64,000 nucleotides of DNA. Source: Aurantimonas manganoxydans SI85-9A1 (GTDB taxonomy: Bacteria > Pseudomonadota > Alphaproteobacteria > Rhizobiales > Rhizobiaceae). The notes below the pieces were generated by a model. It made no database searches and was not told where the DNA came from. It saw only the letters and a list, made by a program, of their open reading frames with translations. Below, in pieces: positions 18,135 through 26,296 of the stretch (the stretch's first letter is position 1; each line of letters opens with the position of its first letter). Both the position numbers and the translations under genes were made by a program. The stretch covers positions 2,767,903 through 2,831,902 of the forward strand of contig NZ_CH672387.1 in the NCBI RefSeq assembly GCF_000153465.1, in the 5' to 3' direction.

Positions 18135-18683
18135 ATGGATGCCGCCCTGACCTCCGATGATCGCGTGCCGGACGCCGAGGACGCGATCGTGCGAGAGCCG
18201 CTGCCCACGCGGGGCGAGCTCGATTTTCGCATGATCGAACTGCTGTTCTTCGCCTATCGCGAATTCACGACGGACGCGGACTCGATCCTGATGCGCTATG
18301 GTTTCGGCCGGGCCCATCACCGGGTGCTGCATTTCGTCAACCGCGATCCGGGAATGACCATCGCCGAACTCCTCGACCTGCTCCAGATAACGAAGCAGTC
18401 GCTGTCGCGGGTGTTGCGCCAGTTGATCGATGGCGGCTTCGTGCGGCAGATGCCCGGCGTAGAGGATCGGCGCCAACGCTGTCTGTTCCCGACCGAACGC
18501 GGGCGCGAACTGACGCTGGAACTGTCGCGGGCGCAGGCGCGGCGCATCGAGGCGGCGCTGGGCAACACCTTGCCGGGCGATGCCGGACCGATCGGCGCTT
18601 TCCTGATGGAGATGGCCGACGATCGGCCGACGACGCGCGAGTGGTTCAGGAAAAAGGGCATCGATCGAAAGGAGCCGCTATGA
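18135..18683 (+). CDS. petP: MarR-family regulator, PetP-like
   Basis: A 182-residue winged-helix regulator: dimerising helix FRMIELLFFAYREFTTDADS, then DNA-binding helices GMTIAELLDLLQITKQSLSR and the wing DRRQRCLFPTERGREL. It is the first gene of an operon with an OmpR-type response regulator overlapping by four bases (ATGA) and a histidine kinase. This MarR-OmpR pairing is that of petP-petR, described in Rhodobacter as linked to the cytochrome bc1 genes; here petABC lies elsewhere in the window (37.6-40.5 kb). The name is by resemblance of gene order and family. Confidence 0.75.
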   Translation: MDAALTSDDRVPDAEDAIVREPLPTRGELDFRMIELLFFAYREFTTDADSILMRYGFGRAHHRVLHFVNRDPGMTIAELLDLLQITKQSLSRVLRQLIDGGFVRQMPGVEDRRQRCLFPTERGRELTLELSRAQARRIEAALGNTLPGDAGPIGAFLMEMADDRPTTREWFRKKGIDRKEPL

Positions 18684-19420
18684 GCGAGATGACGGAGACG
18701 AAGGCGGTGCAACGGCAACGGCAGGCTCCCTCGCCGCTCGGCGACGATGCGCCTCATATCCTCGTCATCGACGACGATCGCCGGATCCGCTCACTGCTGC
18801 TGCGGTTCCTCAGTGAACAGCAGTTCCGGGTCTCCGTGGCGGCGGATGCCGCCGAGGCGCGGCGGATCCTGGAAGGGCTCGACTTCGACCTTCTGGTCGT
18901 TGACGTGATGATGCCGGGTGAAAGCGGCATCGAGTTGGTCCGATCGCTACGCACCAACCGGCAGGCGCCGGTGCTTATGCTGACGGCACGCTCGGAGACC
19001 GAGCATCGCATCGAGGGTCTGGAAGCCGGCGCCGACGATTATCTGGCCAAGCCTTTCGATCCGCGCGAATTGCTGCTGCGGGTCAACAACATTCTGCGGC
19101 GCGGCAGCCAGGCGCCGATCCAGAAACTCGAACATATCCGCTTCGGTCCTTTCACCTTCTCGCTTTCTCGTTGCGAATTGAAGCGCGGGGGCGAGATCAT
19201 CCGCCTGACCGACCGCGAAAAGGCGATGATGTCGCAATTCGCCGGCAATCCGGGCGAGACGATCCCCCGGCAGGATCTCCTCGGCGACGAAACCGAGGTC
19301 GGCGAGCGTACCGTGGACGTCCAGATCAACCGTCTGCGACGCAAGATCGAGGGCGATCCGGCCAACCCGCTCTGGCTGCAGACCGTGCGCGGCATCGGCT
19401 ATCGCCTGAACACGGACTGA
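18680..19420 (+). CDS. petR: OmpR-family response regulator, PetR-like
   Basis: A 246-residue two-domain regulator. Receiver: acidic pair in VIDDDRRIRS, phosphoacceptor D75 in VVDVMMPGESG, the T in MLTARS and K in YLAKPFDPRELL. Winged helix: FTFSLSRCELKRGGEIIRLT through TVDVQINRLRRKIEGDP and RTVRGIGYR-type ending (QTVRGIGYRLNTD). The ATG at 18680 overlaps the petP-like stop by four bases and has GGAG six bases upstream. The partner kinase gene begins eight bases after its stop. PetR in Rhodobacter affects cytochrome bc1 expression; the targets here are not visible. Confidence 0.85.
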   Translation: MSEMTETKAVQRQRQAPSPLGDDAPHILVIDDDRRIRSLLLRFLSEQQFRVSVAADAAEARRILEGLDFDLLVVDVMMPGESGIELVRSLRTNRQAPVLMLTARSETEHRIEGLEAGADDYLAKPFDPRELLLRVNNILRRGSQAPIQKLEHIRFGPFTFSLSRCELKRGGEIIRLTDREKAMMSQFAGNPGETIPRQDLLGDETEVGERTVDVQINRLRRKIEGDPANPLWLQTVRGIGYRLNTD

Positions 19421-19427
19421 GCGGGTC

Positions 19428-20891
19428 ATGTCGGTTCTCGGACGGCTGATGCGGGAACGGCGCCGGTGGAACCCGTTCCGCCGCGATGCGACGACATCGC
19501 ATGAGACCGCCCGGCGGTGGCGCCTCGGTCGGCTCCCGTCACTCGACATCTGGCGGGGCCCCCTGCGGCCGATCCCGCGGATCATCCAGCGCTATATGCC
19601 GAAGGGCCTCTATGCCCGGTCGCTGATCATCATCATGGCGCCGCTCGTCCTCCTGCAGTGCGTCGTCACCGTGGTGTTCATGGAGCGTCACTGGCAGCTT
19701 GTCACCCAGCGCCTGTCGGAGGCGGTGGTGCAGGATATAGCCGCGATCACTGCGCTCGTGCAGACCCGGCCGCCAGGGTCGGACTACAGCGACATCATCC
19801 GCATCGCGCGCAACAATCTCGACCTCAACGTTTCGGTGCTGCCGGCCGAGCCGCTGCCGCCGCCTGCGCCGAAGCCGTTCTTCAACATCCTCGACGGCAT
19901 TCTCAGCGAGGAACTGACACGGCAGATCGGCCGACCGTTCTGGATCGACACAGTCGGCAATTCCAAGATCGTCGAGATCCGCATCCGGCTCGACGACCGG
20001 GTGATGCGGATCTTCGCCACGCGCAACTCCGCCTATGCATCCAACACGCACATCTTCCTCGTCTGGATGGTCGGCACATCGCTGGTGCTAATGATCATCG
20101 CGGTGCTGTTCCTGCGCAACCAGATCCGGCCGATCCAGACCCTCGCAGCCGCGGCAGAAGGCTTCGGCCGCGGCCAGCCGATGCCGCCGGATTTCCGGCC
20201 CCGCGGTGCATCGGAAGTCCGGCTCGCATCGCTCGCCTTCATCCAGATGCGCGACCGGATCGAACGACAGATGGAACAGCGGACCGCCATGCTGACTGGC
20301 GTCAGCCACGATCTGCGGACCATTCTCACCCGCTTCCGGCTGCAACTGGCGCTGCTCGGGGAAGGCGAGGACCAGGACGAGCTCAACGCCGACGTCGACG
20401 AGATGCAGCGCATGCTGGAGGGCTATCTGGCCTTCGCCAGGAACGAGGCGGCCGAGGAGATCGGCGAACTCGATCTGGCCCCGATGCTGACGAAATTCCG
20501 CAACGAAGCCAAGCTCAAGGGCAAGCATCTGGAACTGATGATCGACGGCGACCCGCGCATCGCGGTGCGACCGGATTCCTTCACCCGCATGGTCACCAAC
20601 ATCGTCACCAACGCCATGCGTCACGGCGATCGCGTCAAGGTGGCGGCAACCCACGAGGATCGCTGGCTGACCATCACGGTGGAGGACGACGGGCCGGGTA
20701 TCGCCGCCGAACAGCGCGAAGAGGTGTTCAAGCCCTTTGTGCGCCTCGACACCGCACGCAACATCGACAGCGGCGGCACCGGTCTGGGCCTGGCCATCGC
20801 CCGTGACATCGCCCGCAGCTTCGGCGGCGACATTCTCTTGTCGGATTCCAGGCTCGGCGGGCTGCGGGCGCTGATCCGCGTGCCGGCCTGA
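19428..20891 (+). CDS. sensor histidine kinase
   Basis: A 487-residue membrane sensor. A ~60-residue basic cytosolic N-terminus precedes TM1 (SLIIIMAPLVLLQCVVTVVF), a ~120-residue periplasmic domain, TM2 (FLVWMVGTSLVLMIIAVLFL) and HAMP (RNQIRPIQTLAAAAEGFGRG). The phosphoaccepting H294 lies in GVSHDLRTILTRF. The ATPase domain has the N box NIVTNAMRH, G1 VEDDGPGIA and G2 GGTGLGLAIARDIA. It should phosphorylate the response regulator encoded just upstream. The periplasmic sensor domain is not recognised, so the signal is unknown. The kinase family resembles EnvZ. Confidence 0.93.
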   Translation: MSVLGRLMRERRRWNPFRRDATTSHETARRWRLGRLPSLDIWRGPLRPIPRIIQRYMPKGLYARSLIIIMAPLVLLQCVVTVVFMERHWQLVTQRLSEAVVQDIAAITALVQTRPPGSDYSDIIRIARNNLDLNVSVLPAEPLPPPAPKPFFNILDGILSEELTRQIGRPFWIDTVGNSKIVEIRIRLDDRVMRIFATRNSAYASNTHIFLVWMVGTSLVLMIIAVLFLRNQIRPIQTLAAAAEGFGRGQPMPPDFRPRGASEVRLASLAFIQMRDRIERQMEQRTAMLTGVSHDLRTILTRFRLQLALLGEGEDQDELNADVDEMQRMLEGYLAFARNEAAEEIGELDLAPMLTKFRNEAKLKGKHLELMIDGDPRIAVRPDSFTRMVTNIVTNAMRHGDRVKVAATHEDRWLTITVEDDGPGIAAEQREEVFKPFVRLDTARNIDSGGTGLGLAIARDIARSFGGDILLSDSRLGGLRALIRVPA

Positions 20892-20900
20892 GCGTTCGCC

Positions 20901-21266
20901 TCAGTAGAGGCGGCCGCCCTCGGGGACCTGTTGGCTCGGGCCAATCAGCACGACCTCGCCGTCGGCGTCCGGCACGCCGAGGGTGAGCACCTCAGACATC
21001 ATCGGCCCGATCTGGCGTGGTGGGAAGTTGACCACCGCCAGCACCTGTCGGCCGACCAGCTCTCCGGGCTCGTAGTGCCGGGTGATCTGGGCCGAGGATT
21101 TCTTACGCCCGAGCGGTGCACCGAAATCGATCGTGAGCTTGATCGCCGGCTTGCGCGCTTCAGGGAACGGCGCCGCCTCGACGATCGTGCCGACACGGAT
21201 GTCGATCTTCATGAAGTCGTCGAAGCCGATCTGCGCTGATGTGGTGTCGTCGTTTTGCGGGCTCAA
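20901..21266 (-). CDS. csaA: tRNA-binding (CsaA-like) protein
   Basis: A 121-residue single EMAP-II-like/OB tRNA-binding domain: FDDFMKIDIRVGTIVEAAPF, KLTIDFG, then ARQVLAVVNFPPRQIGP-type core (GRQVLAVVNFPPRQIGPMMS) and SEVLTLGVPD. Proteins of this type (CsaA) bind tRNA and have chaperone-like activity. The start is TTG at 21264-21266, supported by AAGGAG six bases upstream, which overlaps the proC stop codon; the two are a translation unit. Confidence 0.88.
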   Translation of the reverse strand: MSPQNDDTTSAQIGFDDFMKIDIRVGTIVEAAPFPEARKPAIKLTIDFGAPLGRKKSSAQITRHYEPGELVGRQVLAVVNFPPRQIGPMMSEVLTLGVPDADGEVVLIGPSQQVPEGGRLY

Positions 21267-21269
21267 ACG

Positions 21270-22085
21270 CTACTCCTTCGACAAAGCTTCAGCGCGGTCG
21301 CGCGCAGCCCGTACGGCCCGTTCTATGAGCGGGGCCAACCCATCCTCGGCCATCAGCACGTCGAGAGCCGCCTGGGTGGTGCCGTTCGGCGAGGTTACGT
21401 TCTGGCGGAGCTTCGCCGGCGTCTGGTCCGAGCGGATCATCAGTTCGCCGGCGCCTGCGACCGTATGGCGAGCCAGACGCATGGCGAGATCGGCCGGCAG
21501 GCCTGCCGCCTCTCCCGCCTTCGCCAGGCATTCGGCCATGTGGAAGACGTAGGCCGGACCGCTGCCGGAGACCCCGGTCACTGCGTCGATCAGCGGCTCC
21601 GTGTCGACCCACTCCACCGGCCCGTTGGCCGACAGCAACTCGTCGGCCGTTTTGCGGCCCGCCGCATCGACGCGCTCATTGGCGAAGGCTCCGGTCACGC
21701 CGCGGCCGATAAGCGCCGGCGTGTTCGGCATGGCCCGTACCACCGGATGCTCGCCGAGCAACCCCTCGATGGAGGCAATGGTCGTACCGGCGGCGATCGA
21801 GATCACAAGGCTGTCCGATATCAGCGCGTCGCGCAAATCCGGCAGCGCCGCGCCCATCATCTGCGGCTTCACGGCCAGCAGGGCGACGTCGAAGGTCTCC
21901 TGCGGCACGGAAATGGCGTGACGCACGCCGTAGCGTTCGATCAGCGGCCGCAGCGTGTCGCCGACCTTCGGATCGACCACCAGCACCCGGGCCGGATCGA
22001 GCCCCTTGTCCAGCCAGCCCCCTAGGAGGGCCGCCCCCATGTTGCCGCCGCCAAGAAGCAGGATGCGCTGGGCCGCCGCTGCCAT
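21270..22085 (-). CDS. proC: pyrroline-5-carboxylate reductase
   Basis: A 271-residue enzyme for the last step of proline synthesis (NAD(P)H-dependent reduction of pyrroline-5-carboxylate). The dinucleotide fold starts at ILLLGGGNMGAALLGGWLDK; VVRAMPNTPALIGRGVT and TGVSGSGPAYVFHMAE are family signatures, with the C-terminal helix VTSPNGTTQAALDVL. It starts one base after the ybjN-family stop and is followed by csaA, forming a three-gene leftward cluster. Confidence 0.96.
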   Translation of the reverse strand: MAAAAQRILLLGGGNMGAALLGGWLDKGLDPARVLVVDPKVGDTLRPLIERYGVRHAISVPQETFDVALLAVKPQMMGAALPDLRDALISDSLVISIAAGTTIASIEGLLGEHPVVRAMPNTPALIGRGVTGAFANERVDAAGRKTADELLSANGPVEWVDTEPLIDAVTGVSGSGPAYVFHMAECLAKAGEAAGLPADLAMRLARHTVAGAGELMIRSDQTPAKLRQNVTSPNGTTQAALDVLMAEDGLAPLIERAVRAARDRAEALSKE

Positions 22086-22086
22086 A

Positions 22087-22587
22087 TCAGGCCTCGCCCT
22101 GGGTCTCGAACAGCGCGCAAGCGAGCGCTTCCTGCGCCGTCTTGTCGGCCCAGATGACGAACTGGAACGCTTGGTAGAACCGCTCGCAGCTTTCCAGAGC
22201 ACTGGTCAGCATGCGCTCGGCCTGCTGGCTGGTCGGCTCCGCACCGCCGGACAAAAGCAGTGCATGGCGGAACATCACCGCATTCTCGTTCTGCCAAAGG
22301 TCGAAATGGCCGACCAGGAGCTTCTCGTTGATCGAAGCGAGGAGTTGCAGAACCTCGGCGCGGCGGTGCGCCGGAATGCGAAGATCGAACGCGCATCCCA
22401 GATGCAGCGCCTCGATATCCTCGACCCAGGAGAAGGAAACCGAATAGTCGGTCCAGACGCCGGCGACAGCGACCGCAAGCTCGTCGTCGCAGGATCGTTC
22501 GAATGCCCATTCCCGCGCAGACGCAACCCATTCGATCATGTCGACCGGGTTGGATTGGCGCAGTGTGGCAAGTTCAGTCAATTGCAT
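22087..22587 (-). CDS. YbjN domain-containing protein
   Basis: A 166-residue protein of the YbjN/type III chaperone-like fold: RQSNPVDMIEWVASAREW, then WTDYSVSFSWVEDIEALHLG, INEKLLVGHFDLWQNENAVM and the C-terminal CERFYQAFQFVIWADKTAQE. YbjN proteins are cytosolic and poorly understood; in alphaproteobacteria they commonly sit beside proC, as here. ATG 22585-22587 was chosen for its GGGGA ribosome site and because the homologous SNPVD region follows closely. Confidence 0.85.
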   Translation of the reverse strand: MQLTELATLRQSNPVDMIEWVASAREWAFERSCDDELAVAVAGVWTDYSVSFSWVEDIEALHLGCAFDLRIPAHRRAEVLQLLASINEKLLVGHFDLWQNENAVMFRHALLLSGGAEPTSQQAERMLTSALESCERFYQAFQFVIWADKTAQEALACALFETQGEA

Positions 22588-22772
22588 GGTGAGTCCCCGT
22601 ATTCGCATCGGCGGGATCACCATTTGCCGCAACGGCTCCCACCGGGAGTGAGACACCGCTTCGTGTCGAATCACCCTTATGAATCAGCATATAGACGGGG
22701 AGTCGCCGGCTTAAGGGGATTAAGGATTTATTCACCACTCGGTGGATTCGAGCGAGATGGCCGGCCGCTGGC

Positions 22773-22831
22773 GGCGAGTCTTAAGCGACTCTCGCCAAAG
22801 GCTTTTCGGGCGCATTGAGCAACGCCCGAAA
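22773..22831 (-). terminator. two hairpins downstream of the ubiK-like gene
   Basis: A 9-bp perfect stem TTTCGGGCG / CGCCCGAAA (22804-22812 and 22823-22831) lies 36 bases after the leftward ubiK-like gene. On the minus strand it is followed by AAGCCTTT, and then by a second hairpin (22773-22796, GGCGAGTC / GACTCTCGCC with a two-base bulge). This probably ends that transcript, though the T-tract is poor. Confidence 0.5.
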
Positions 22832-22866
22832 CCTGTTGATAGACTGTGGAAAACTCGGTTGGACGC

Positions 22867-23175
22867 TCAGTTGGCGTCGCCGGCTCCGGCCATTCGGGCT
22901 TCGAGATCAGCAAGCCGCTTCTTCAGCGCTTCGTTTTCCGTACGCGCCTTCATGGCCATGTCGCGGACCGCTTCGAACTCTTCGCGCTGCACCAGGTCCA
23001 TCTGGTTCAGAAGCCGCTCGCCCTGCGCGCGGAAGACGGTCTCCATCTCGCGGCGCACGCCCTGCGCGGCACCAGCCGCATCGGTCATGACACGGGCGAA
23101 CTCGTCGAGCATCCGGTTGGGGCCTTGGCGGCCGGGTCCTGTCCTGGACATGAATGGGTCTCCGTTTTGCGCCAT
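22867..23175 (-). CDS. accessory factor UbiK family protein (BMFP domain)
   Basis: A 102-residue protein whose second half is one amphipathic coiled coil (REEFEAVRDMAMKARTENEA, then LKKRLADLEARMAG). The pattern LDEFARVMTDAAGAAQGVRR followed by LVQREEFEAV is that of the BMFP/UbiK family, small membrane-associated trimeric proteins that help the ubiquinone-synthesis complex. The rhizobial members are short like this one. A direct role in ubiquinone synthesis is inferred from family. Confidence 0.85.
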   Translation of the reverse strand: MAQNGDPFMSRTGPGRQGPNRMLDEFARVMTDAAGAAQGVRREMETVFRAQGERLLNQMDLVQREEFEAVRDMAMKARTENEALKKRLADLEARMAGAGDAN

Positions 23176-23438
23176 TGCGCGGTCTCTTCAAGGTGGAGGT
23201 AGAGAGCGCCGGGGACGATGGCAATGGCGACAGGGCTGGCTTACGGCAGTGCCAGCCTGCCTGAACGCTGACCTGTTCAGATAGCAGTGCACGCGAAGGT
23301 GAAGGCTTCAGGGCCACACAGGTGGGACGGCAGCGATCTCCGGCGCCAGCCCACGCTTGACCCTGTGAAGGTCGCGGGCCAAGGTCGCGCCGCTTCTGCA
23401 AGGGCGCCAAGCGCCCGCTTTCTCCCAATGGCGGACCG

Positions 23439-24317
23439 ATGCTCACCCTCCCCTATCTCGGTGTCCTGACCTATCCGCAGATCGATCCGATTTTTCTGGA
23501 TCTCGGACTGATTCAGCTGCGCTGGTACGGCTTGTCCTATGTCGCGGGCATTCTCTGCGGCTGGCTCTATGGTCGTCATCTGGCCGGCAACACGCGGCTC
23601 TGGCCGAATGGCATCTCGCCGGTCACCAAGCTGCAGATCGACGATTTCATCCTCTACATCACGATCGGCATCGTGGTGGGAGGTCGGCTCGGCTCGGTAT
23701 TCTTTTACGAATTCGAACGCTACGTCGCCGATCCGCTGGCGGTGTTCCGGGTCTGGGAAGGCGGCATGGCGTTCCACGGCGGCCTGATCGGCGTGGTGGT
23801 GGCGATCGCGGTGTTCTGTCGCGTCTACAAGGTGCCTCTCTTTAGCCTGATCGACATCGTCGCCGCCTCGGTGCCCTTCGGTCTGTTTTTCGGCCGCATT
23901 GCCAACTTCATCAACGGCGAATTGTGGGGCGCGCCCACGACGGTGCCCTGGGCGATGGTCTTTCCCGATGCCGGCCCGATGCCGCGACACCCCAGCCAGC
24001 TCTACGAAGCGCTGCTGGAAGGAATTCTGCTGTTCATCGTGCTGCGGATCGCGACGCACCACTTCAAGATGCTCGGTCGTCCGCGTTTCATCGGCGGCCT
24101 GTTCCTCTTCGGCTATGGCTGCTCGCGCATCTTCGTCGAGTTCTTCCGCATGCCGGATGTGCAGCTCGGCTACCTCTATGGCGGCTGGTTCACCATGGGC
24201 ATGCTGTTGTCGGTTCCGATGCTGATCATCGGCATCTGGGCCATGGCGACGGCCAAACTCCGCGCCTACGAGCCCCAGCCGGTGGAGGACGATCAAGCGG
24301 GCGCCGCCCGTCCGTGA
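23439..24317 (+). CDS. lgt: prolipoprotein diacylglyceryl transferase
   Basis: A 292-residue polytopic inner-membrane enzyme that transfers diacylglycerol from phosphatidylglycerol to the lipobox cysteine of prelipoproteins. The diagnostic GRIANFINGELWGAPTTVPW (Lgt signature with the essential Arg and Glu) is present, with the GGMAFHGGLIG histidine segment and FGRPRFIGGLFLFGYG-like late TM. Several lipoproteins encoded in this window (12186, 12821, 27594) are expected substrates. It overlaps the next gene by four bases (GTGA). Confidence 0.96.
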   Translation: MLTLPYLGVLTYPQIDPIFLDLGLIQLRWYGLSYVAGILCGWLYGRHLAGNTRLWPNGISPVTKLQIDDFILYITIGIVVGGRLGSVFFYEFERYVADPLAVFRVWEGGMAFHGGLIGVVVAIAVFCRVYKVPLFSLIDIVAASVPFGLFFGRIANFINGELWGAPTTVPWAMVFPDAGPMPRHPSQLYEALLEGILLFIVLRIATHHFKMLGRPRFIGGLFLFGYGCSRIFVEFFRMPDVQLGYLYGGWFTMGMLLSVPMLIIGIWAMATAKLRAYEPQPVEDDQAGAARP

Positions 24318-25456
24318 ACGCCCTCGCCCGCAAGATTGCCGAACATGTCAGGGTCGAAGGTCCACTCGGCGTCGACCGCTACTGGAACTTCGCGCTCTAC
24401 GATCGCGAGCACGGCTATTATGCGCGTCGCGATCCGTTTGGCCGAGCCGGCGATTTCGTCACCGCCCCCGAGGTGAGCCAGATGTTTGGCGAACTTCTCG
24501 GTGCCTGGGTCGCCTCGGCCTGGACGGGGCTCGGCGGACCGGACGCCTTTCTGCTGGTCGAATGCGGGCCAGGCCGCGGCACGATGATGGCCGACATGCT
24601 GCGCGCGCTACGCTCCGCCGCCCCGGACTGCATGCGGGCGGCCGATGTGCGGCTCGTCGAAACCAGCGACCGGCTGGCCGACGAGCAGATGCAGACGCTG
24701 GGACGCTTCGACCTGCCGATCCGCCGGGTGCGCCGCATTGAGGATCTGGAGCGCCGTCCGATGGTCGTCGTCGCCAACGAACTGTTCGATGCGGTTGCGG
24801 TCCGCCAGTATGTCTTCGACGGCAGCGAGTGGCGCGAACGCTGCGTGTCGACGACCGACAGCGGACGCTTCGAGTTCGTGCTGTGCGAAGCCCGCCCGCA
24901 GGTTTCCGATGCCGTCCGGGCGATGGGGCTGGTGGAGCCCAAGGCCGGCGCGGTGCTGGAAGTCTCACCGGCACGCGAACGGATCGCCGCGGGCCTGGCC
25001 GAGCGGCTGGCCACGGACGGCGGCGCAAGCCTCTTCATCGATTACGGTCATTCCCGCAGCGGTTACGGGGACACATTACAGGCGATGCACGGCCATGCCT
25101 TCGCCGACCCGCTGGACCGCCCCGGCGAGAACGACATCACCAGCCACGTCGACTTCGACAGGATTGCTGCCCCGTTCCGCGCGAGCGGGCTTTACGTATC
25201 GCCGACGGTCACGCAGAGCGACTTCCTTTTAACCCTCGGCCTTCTGGAGCGGGCTGGCGCGCTCGGTGCCGCGCGTGACGAGAAGACGCGGACGGAAATC
25301 ATCGGAGCGGTGCAGCGCCTGGCGGGGACGGGCCCCGGCGATATGGGCCAGGTCTTCAAGGTTCTGTGCGCTGCCTCGCGCCCGATGAGACTGTCACCCT
25401 TCGGCCTGAACGAGGCCGGATTGCCCGACACAACCGACGGTCCCGCTGCGGATTGA
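24314..25456 (+). CDS. class I SAM-dependent methyltransferase, MidA/NDUFAF7 family
   Basis: A 380-residue protein beginning at GTG 24314 inside the lgt stop (GTGA). The opening YWNFALYDREHGYYARRDPF, then GRAGDFVTAPEVSQMFGELL, is specific to the MidA/NDUFAF7 family; SAM motif I is LVECGPGRGTMMADML, and PMVVVANELFDAVAVRQYVF and LFIDYGHSRSGYGDTLQAM follow. The eukaryotic member methylates an arginine of complex I subunit NDUFS2 during assembly; the bacterial role is inferred to be similar. The placement between lgt and pgeF is common in alphaproteobacteria. Confidence 0.9.
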   Translation: MNALARKIAEHVRVEGPLGVDRYWNFALYDREHGYYARRDPFGRAGDFVTAPEVSQMFGELLGAWVASAWTGLGGPDAFLLVECGPGRGTMMADMLRALRSAAPDCMRAADVRLVETSDRLADEQMQTLGRFDLPIRRVRRIEDLERRPMVVVANELFDAVAVRQYVFDGSEWRERCVSTTDSGRFEFVLCEARPQVSDAVRAMGLVEPKAGAVLEVSPARERIAAGLAERLATDGGASLFIDYGHSRSGYGDTLQAMHGHAFADPLDRPGENDITSHVDFDRIAAPFRASGLYVSPTVTQSDFLLTLGLLERAGALGAARDEKTRTEIIGAVQRLAGTGPGDMGQVFKVLCAASRPMRLSPFGLNEAGLPDTTDGPAAD

Positions 25457-25489
25457 CTTCGCCCTGCCCCTCGACCACGATCCCGCGCC

Positions 25490-26290
25490 ATGTCCGAAAT
25501 TCGAAGCCGATCCGCGTCGCCGCTGCCTGATTCCGCCGTCGTCCGGTCGGACCGTCTGGCAGGACCAGGCATCGCCCATGCCTTTTTCACCCGCATCGGC
25601 GGGGTCTCGGAAGGGCTCTATGCCGGGCTCAATGTCGGGATCGGCTCGAACGACCGTCCCGAGCACGTTCTGGAAAACCGAACCCGCGCGCTCGCCACTC
25701 TCGCCAGCGCGGATCTCGCGACACCTTGGCAGGTTCATTCGGCGGACGCCGTGGTGGTGGATACCCCCTTCTCCGGCGACCGCCCGCGTGCCGACGGGAT
25801 CGCCACGCGCCGTAAGGGCCTCGCTATCGGCGTCGTGACCGCCGATTGCGGGCCCGTCCTTTTCGCTGACGCAAAGAACGGCGTGATCGGCGCGGCCCAT
25901 GCCGGCTGGCGTGGTGCGCTGAACGGCGTCCTGGAAGCGACAATCGCCGCCATGGAAGGGCTCGGCGCAAAGCGCAATTCCATCCGTGCCGTGCTGGGGC
26001 CGACGATCACGCAGCCCAATTACGAAGTCGGCTTCGATATGGCGGCGGAGTTCCTCGACGCGGAGCCTGCACGCGAGCGGTTCTTCCAACCCGGGCGCAG
26101 CGCCGACAAGCGCCAGTTCGACCTGCCCGGCTTCATCGTCGCGCAACTGCAAGCCAGCGGCGTTGAGGGCAGCTTCGTCGACCGTTGCACCTATGGCGAG
26201 CCGGACCGCTTCTTTTCCTTCCGACGCACCACGCATCGCGGCGAGCCCGATTACGGCCGCCAGCTTTCTGCCATCGCCCTCGCGGAGTAA
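25490..26290 (+). CDS. pgeF: peptidoglycan editing factor PgeF (laccase-domain protein)
   Basis: A 266-residue member of the YfiH/DUF152 family. Metal-site segments are intact: TPWQVHSADAVVVD, VTADCGPVLFAD and GAAHAGWRGAL, with the C-terminal FFSFRRTTHRGEPDYGRQLS. Bacterial members remove mis-incorporated residues from peptidoglycan precursors and also show purine nucleoside phosphorylase/adenosine deaminase-type activity. It follows the midA-like gene by 33 bases and precedes the M24-family gene by six, so the four form one operon with lgt. Confidence 0.9.
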   Translation: MSEIRSRSASPLPDSAVVRSDRLAGPGIAHAFFTRIGGVSEGLYAGLNVGIGSNDRPEHVLENRTRALATLASADLATPWQVHSADAVVVDTPFSGDRPRADGIATRRKGLAIGVVTADCGPVLFADAKNGVIGAAHAGWRGALNGVLEATIAAMEGLGAKRNSIRAVLGPTITQPNYEVGFDMAAEFLDAEPARERFFQPGRSADKRQFDLPGFIVAQLQASGVEGSFVDRCTYGEPDRFFSFRRTTHRGEPDYGRQLSAIALAE

Positions 26291-26296
26291 CCTCGG

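Noticed and set aside
16031-18160. A 709-codon plus-strand frame across the MBL hydrolase and ilvE
   Set aside because: It is antisense to two clear genes and has no recognisable domain; its length is explained by codon bias on the other strand.
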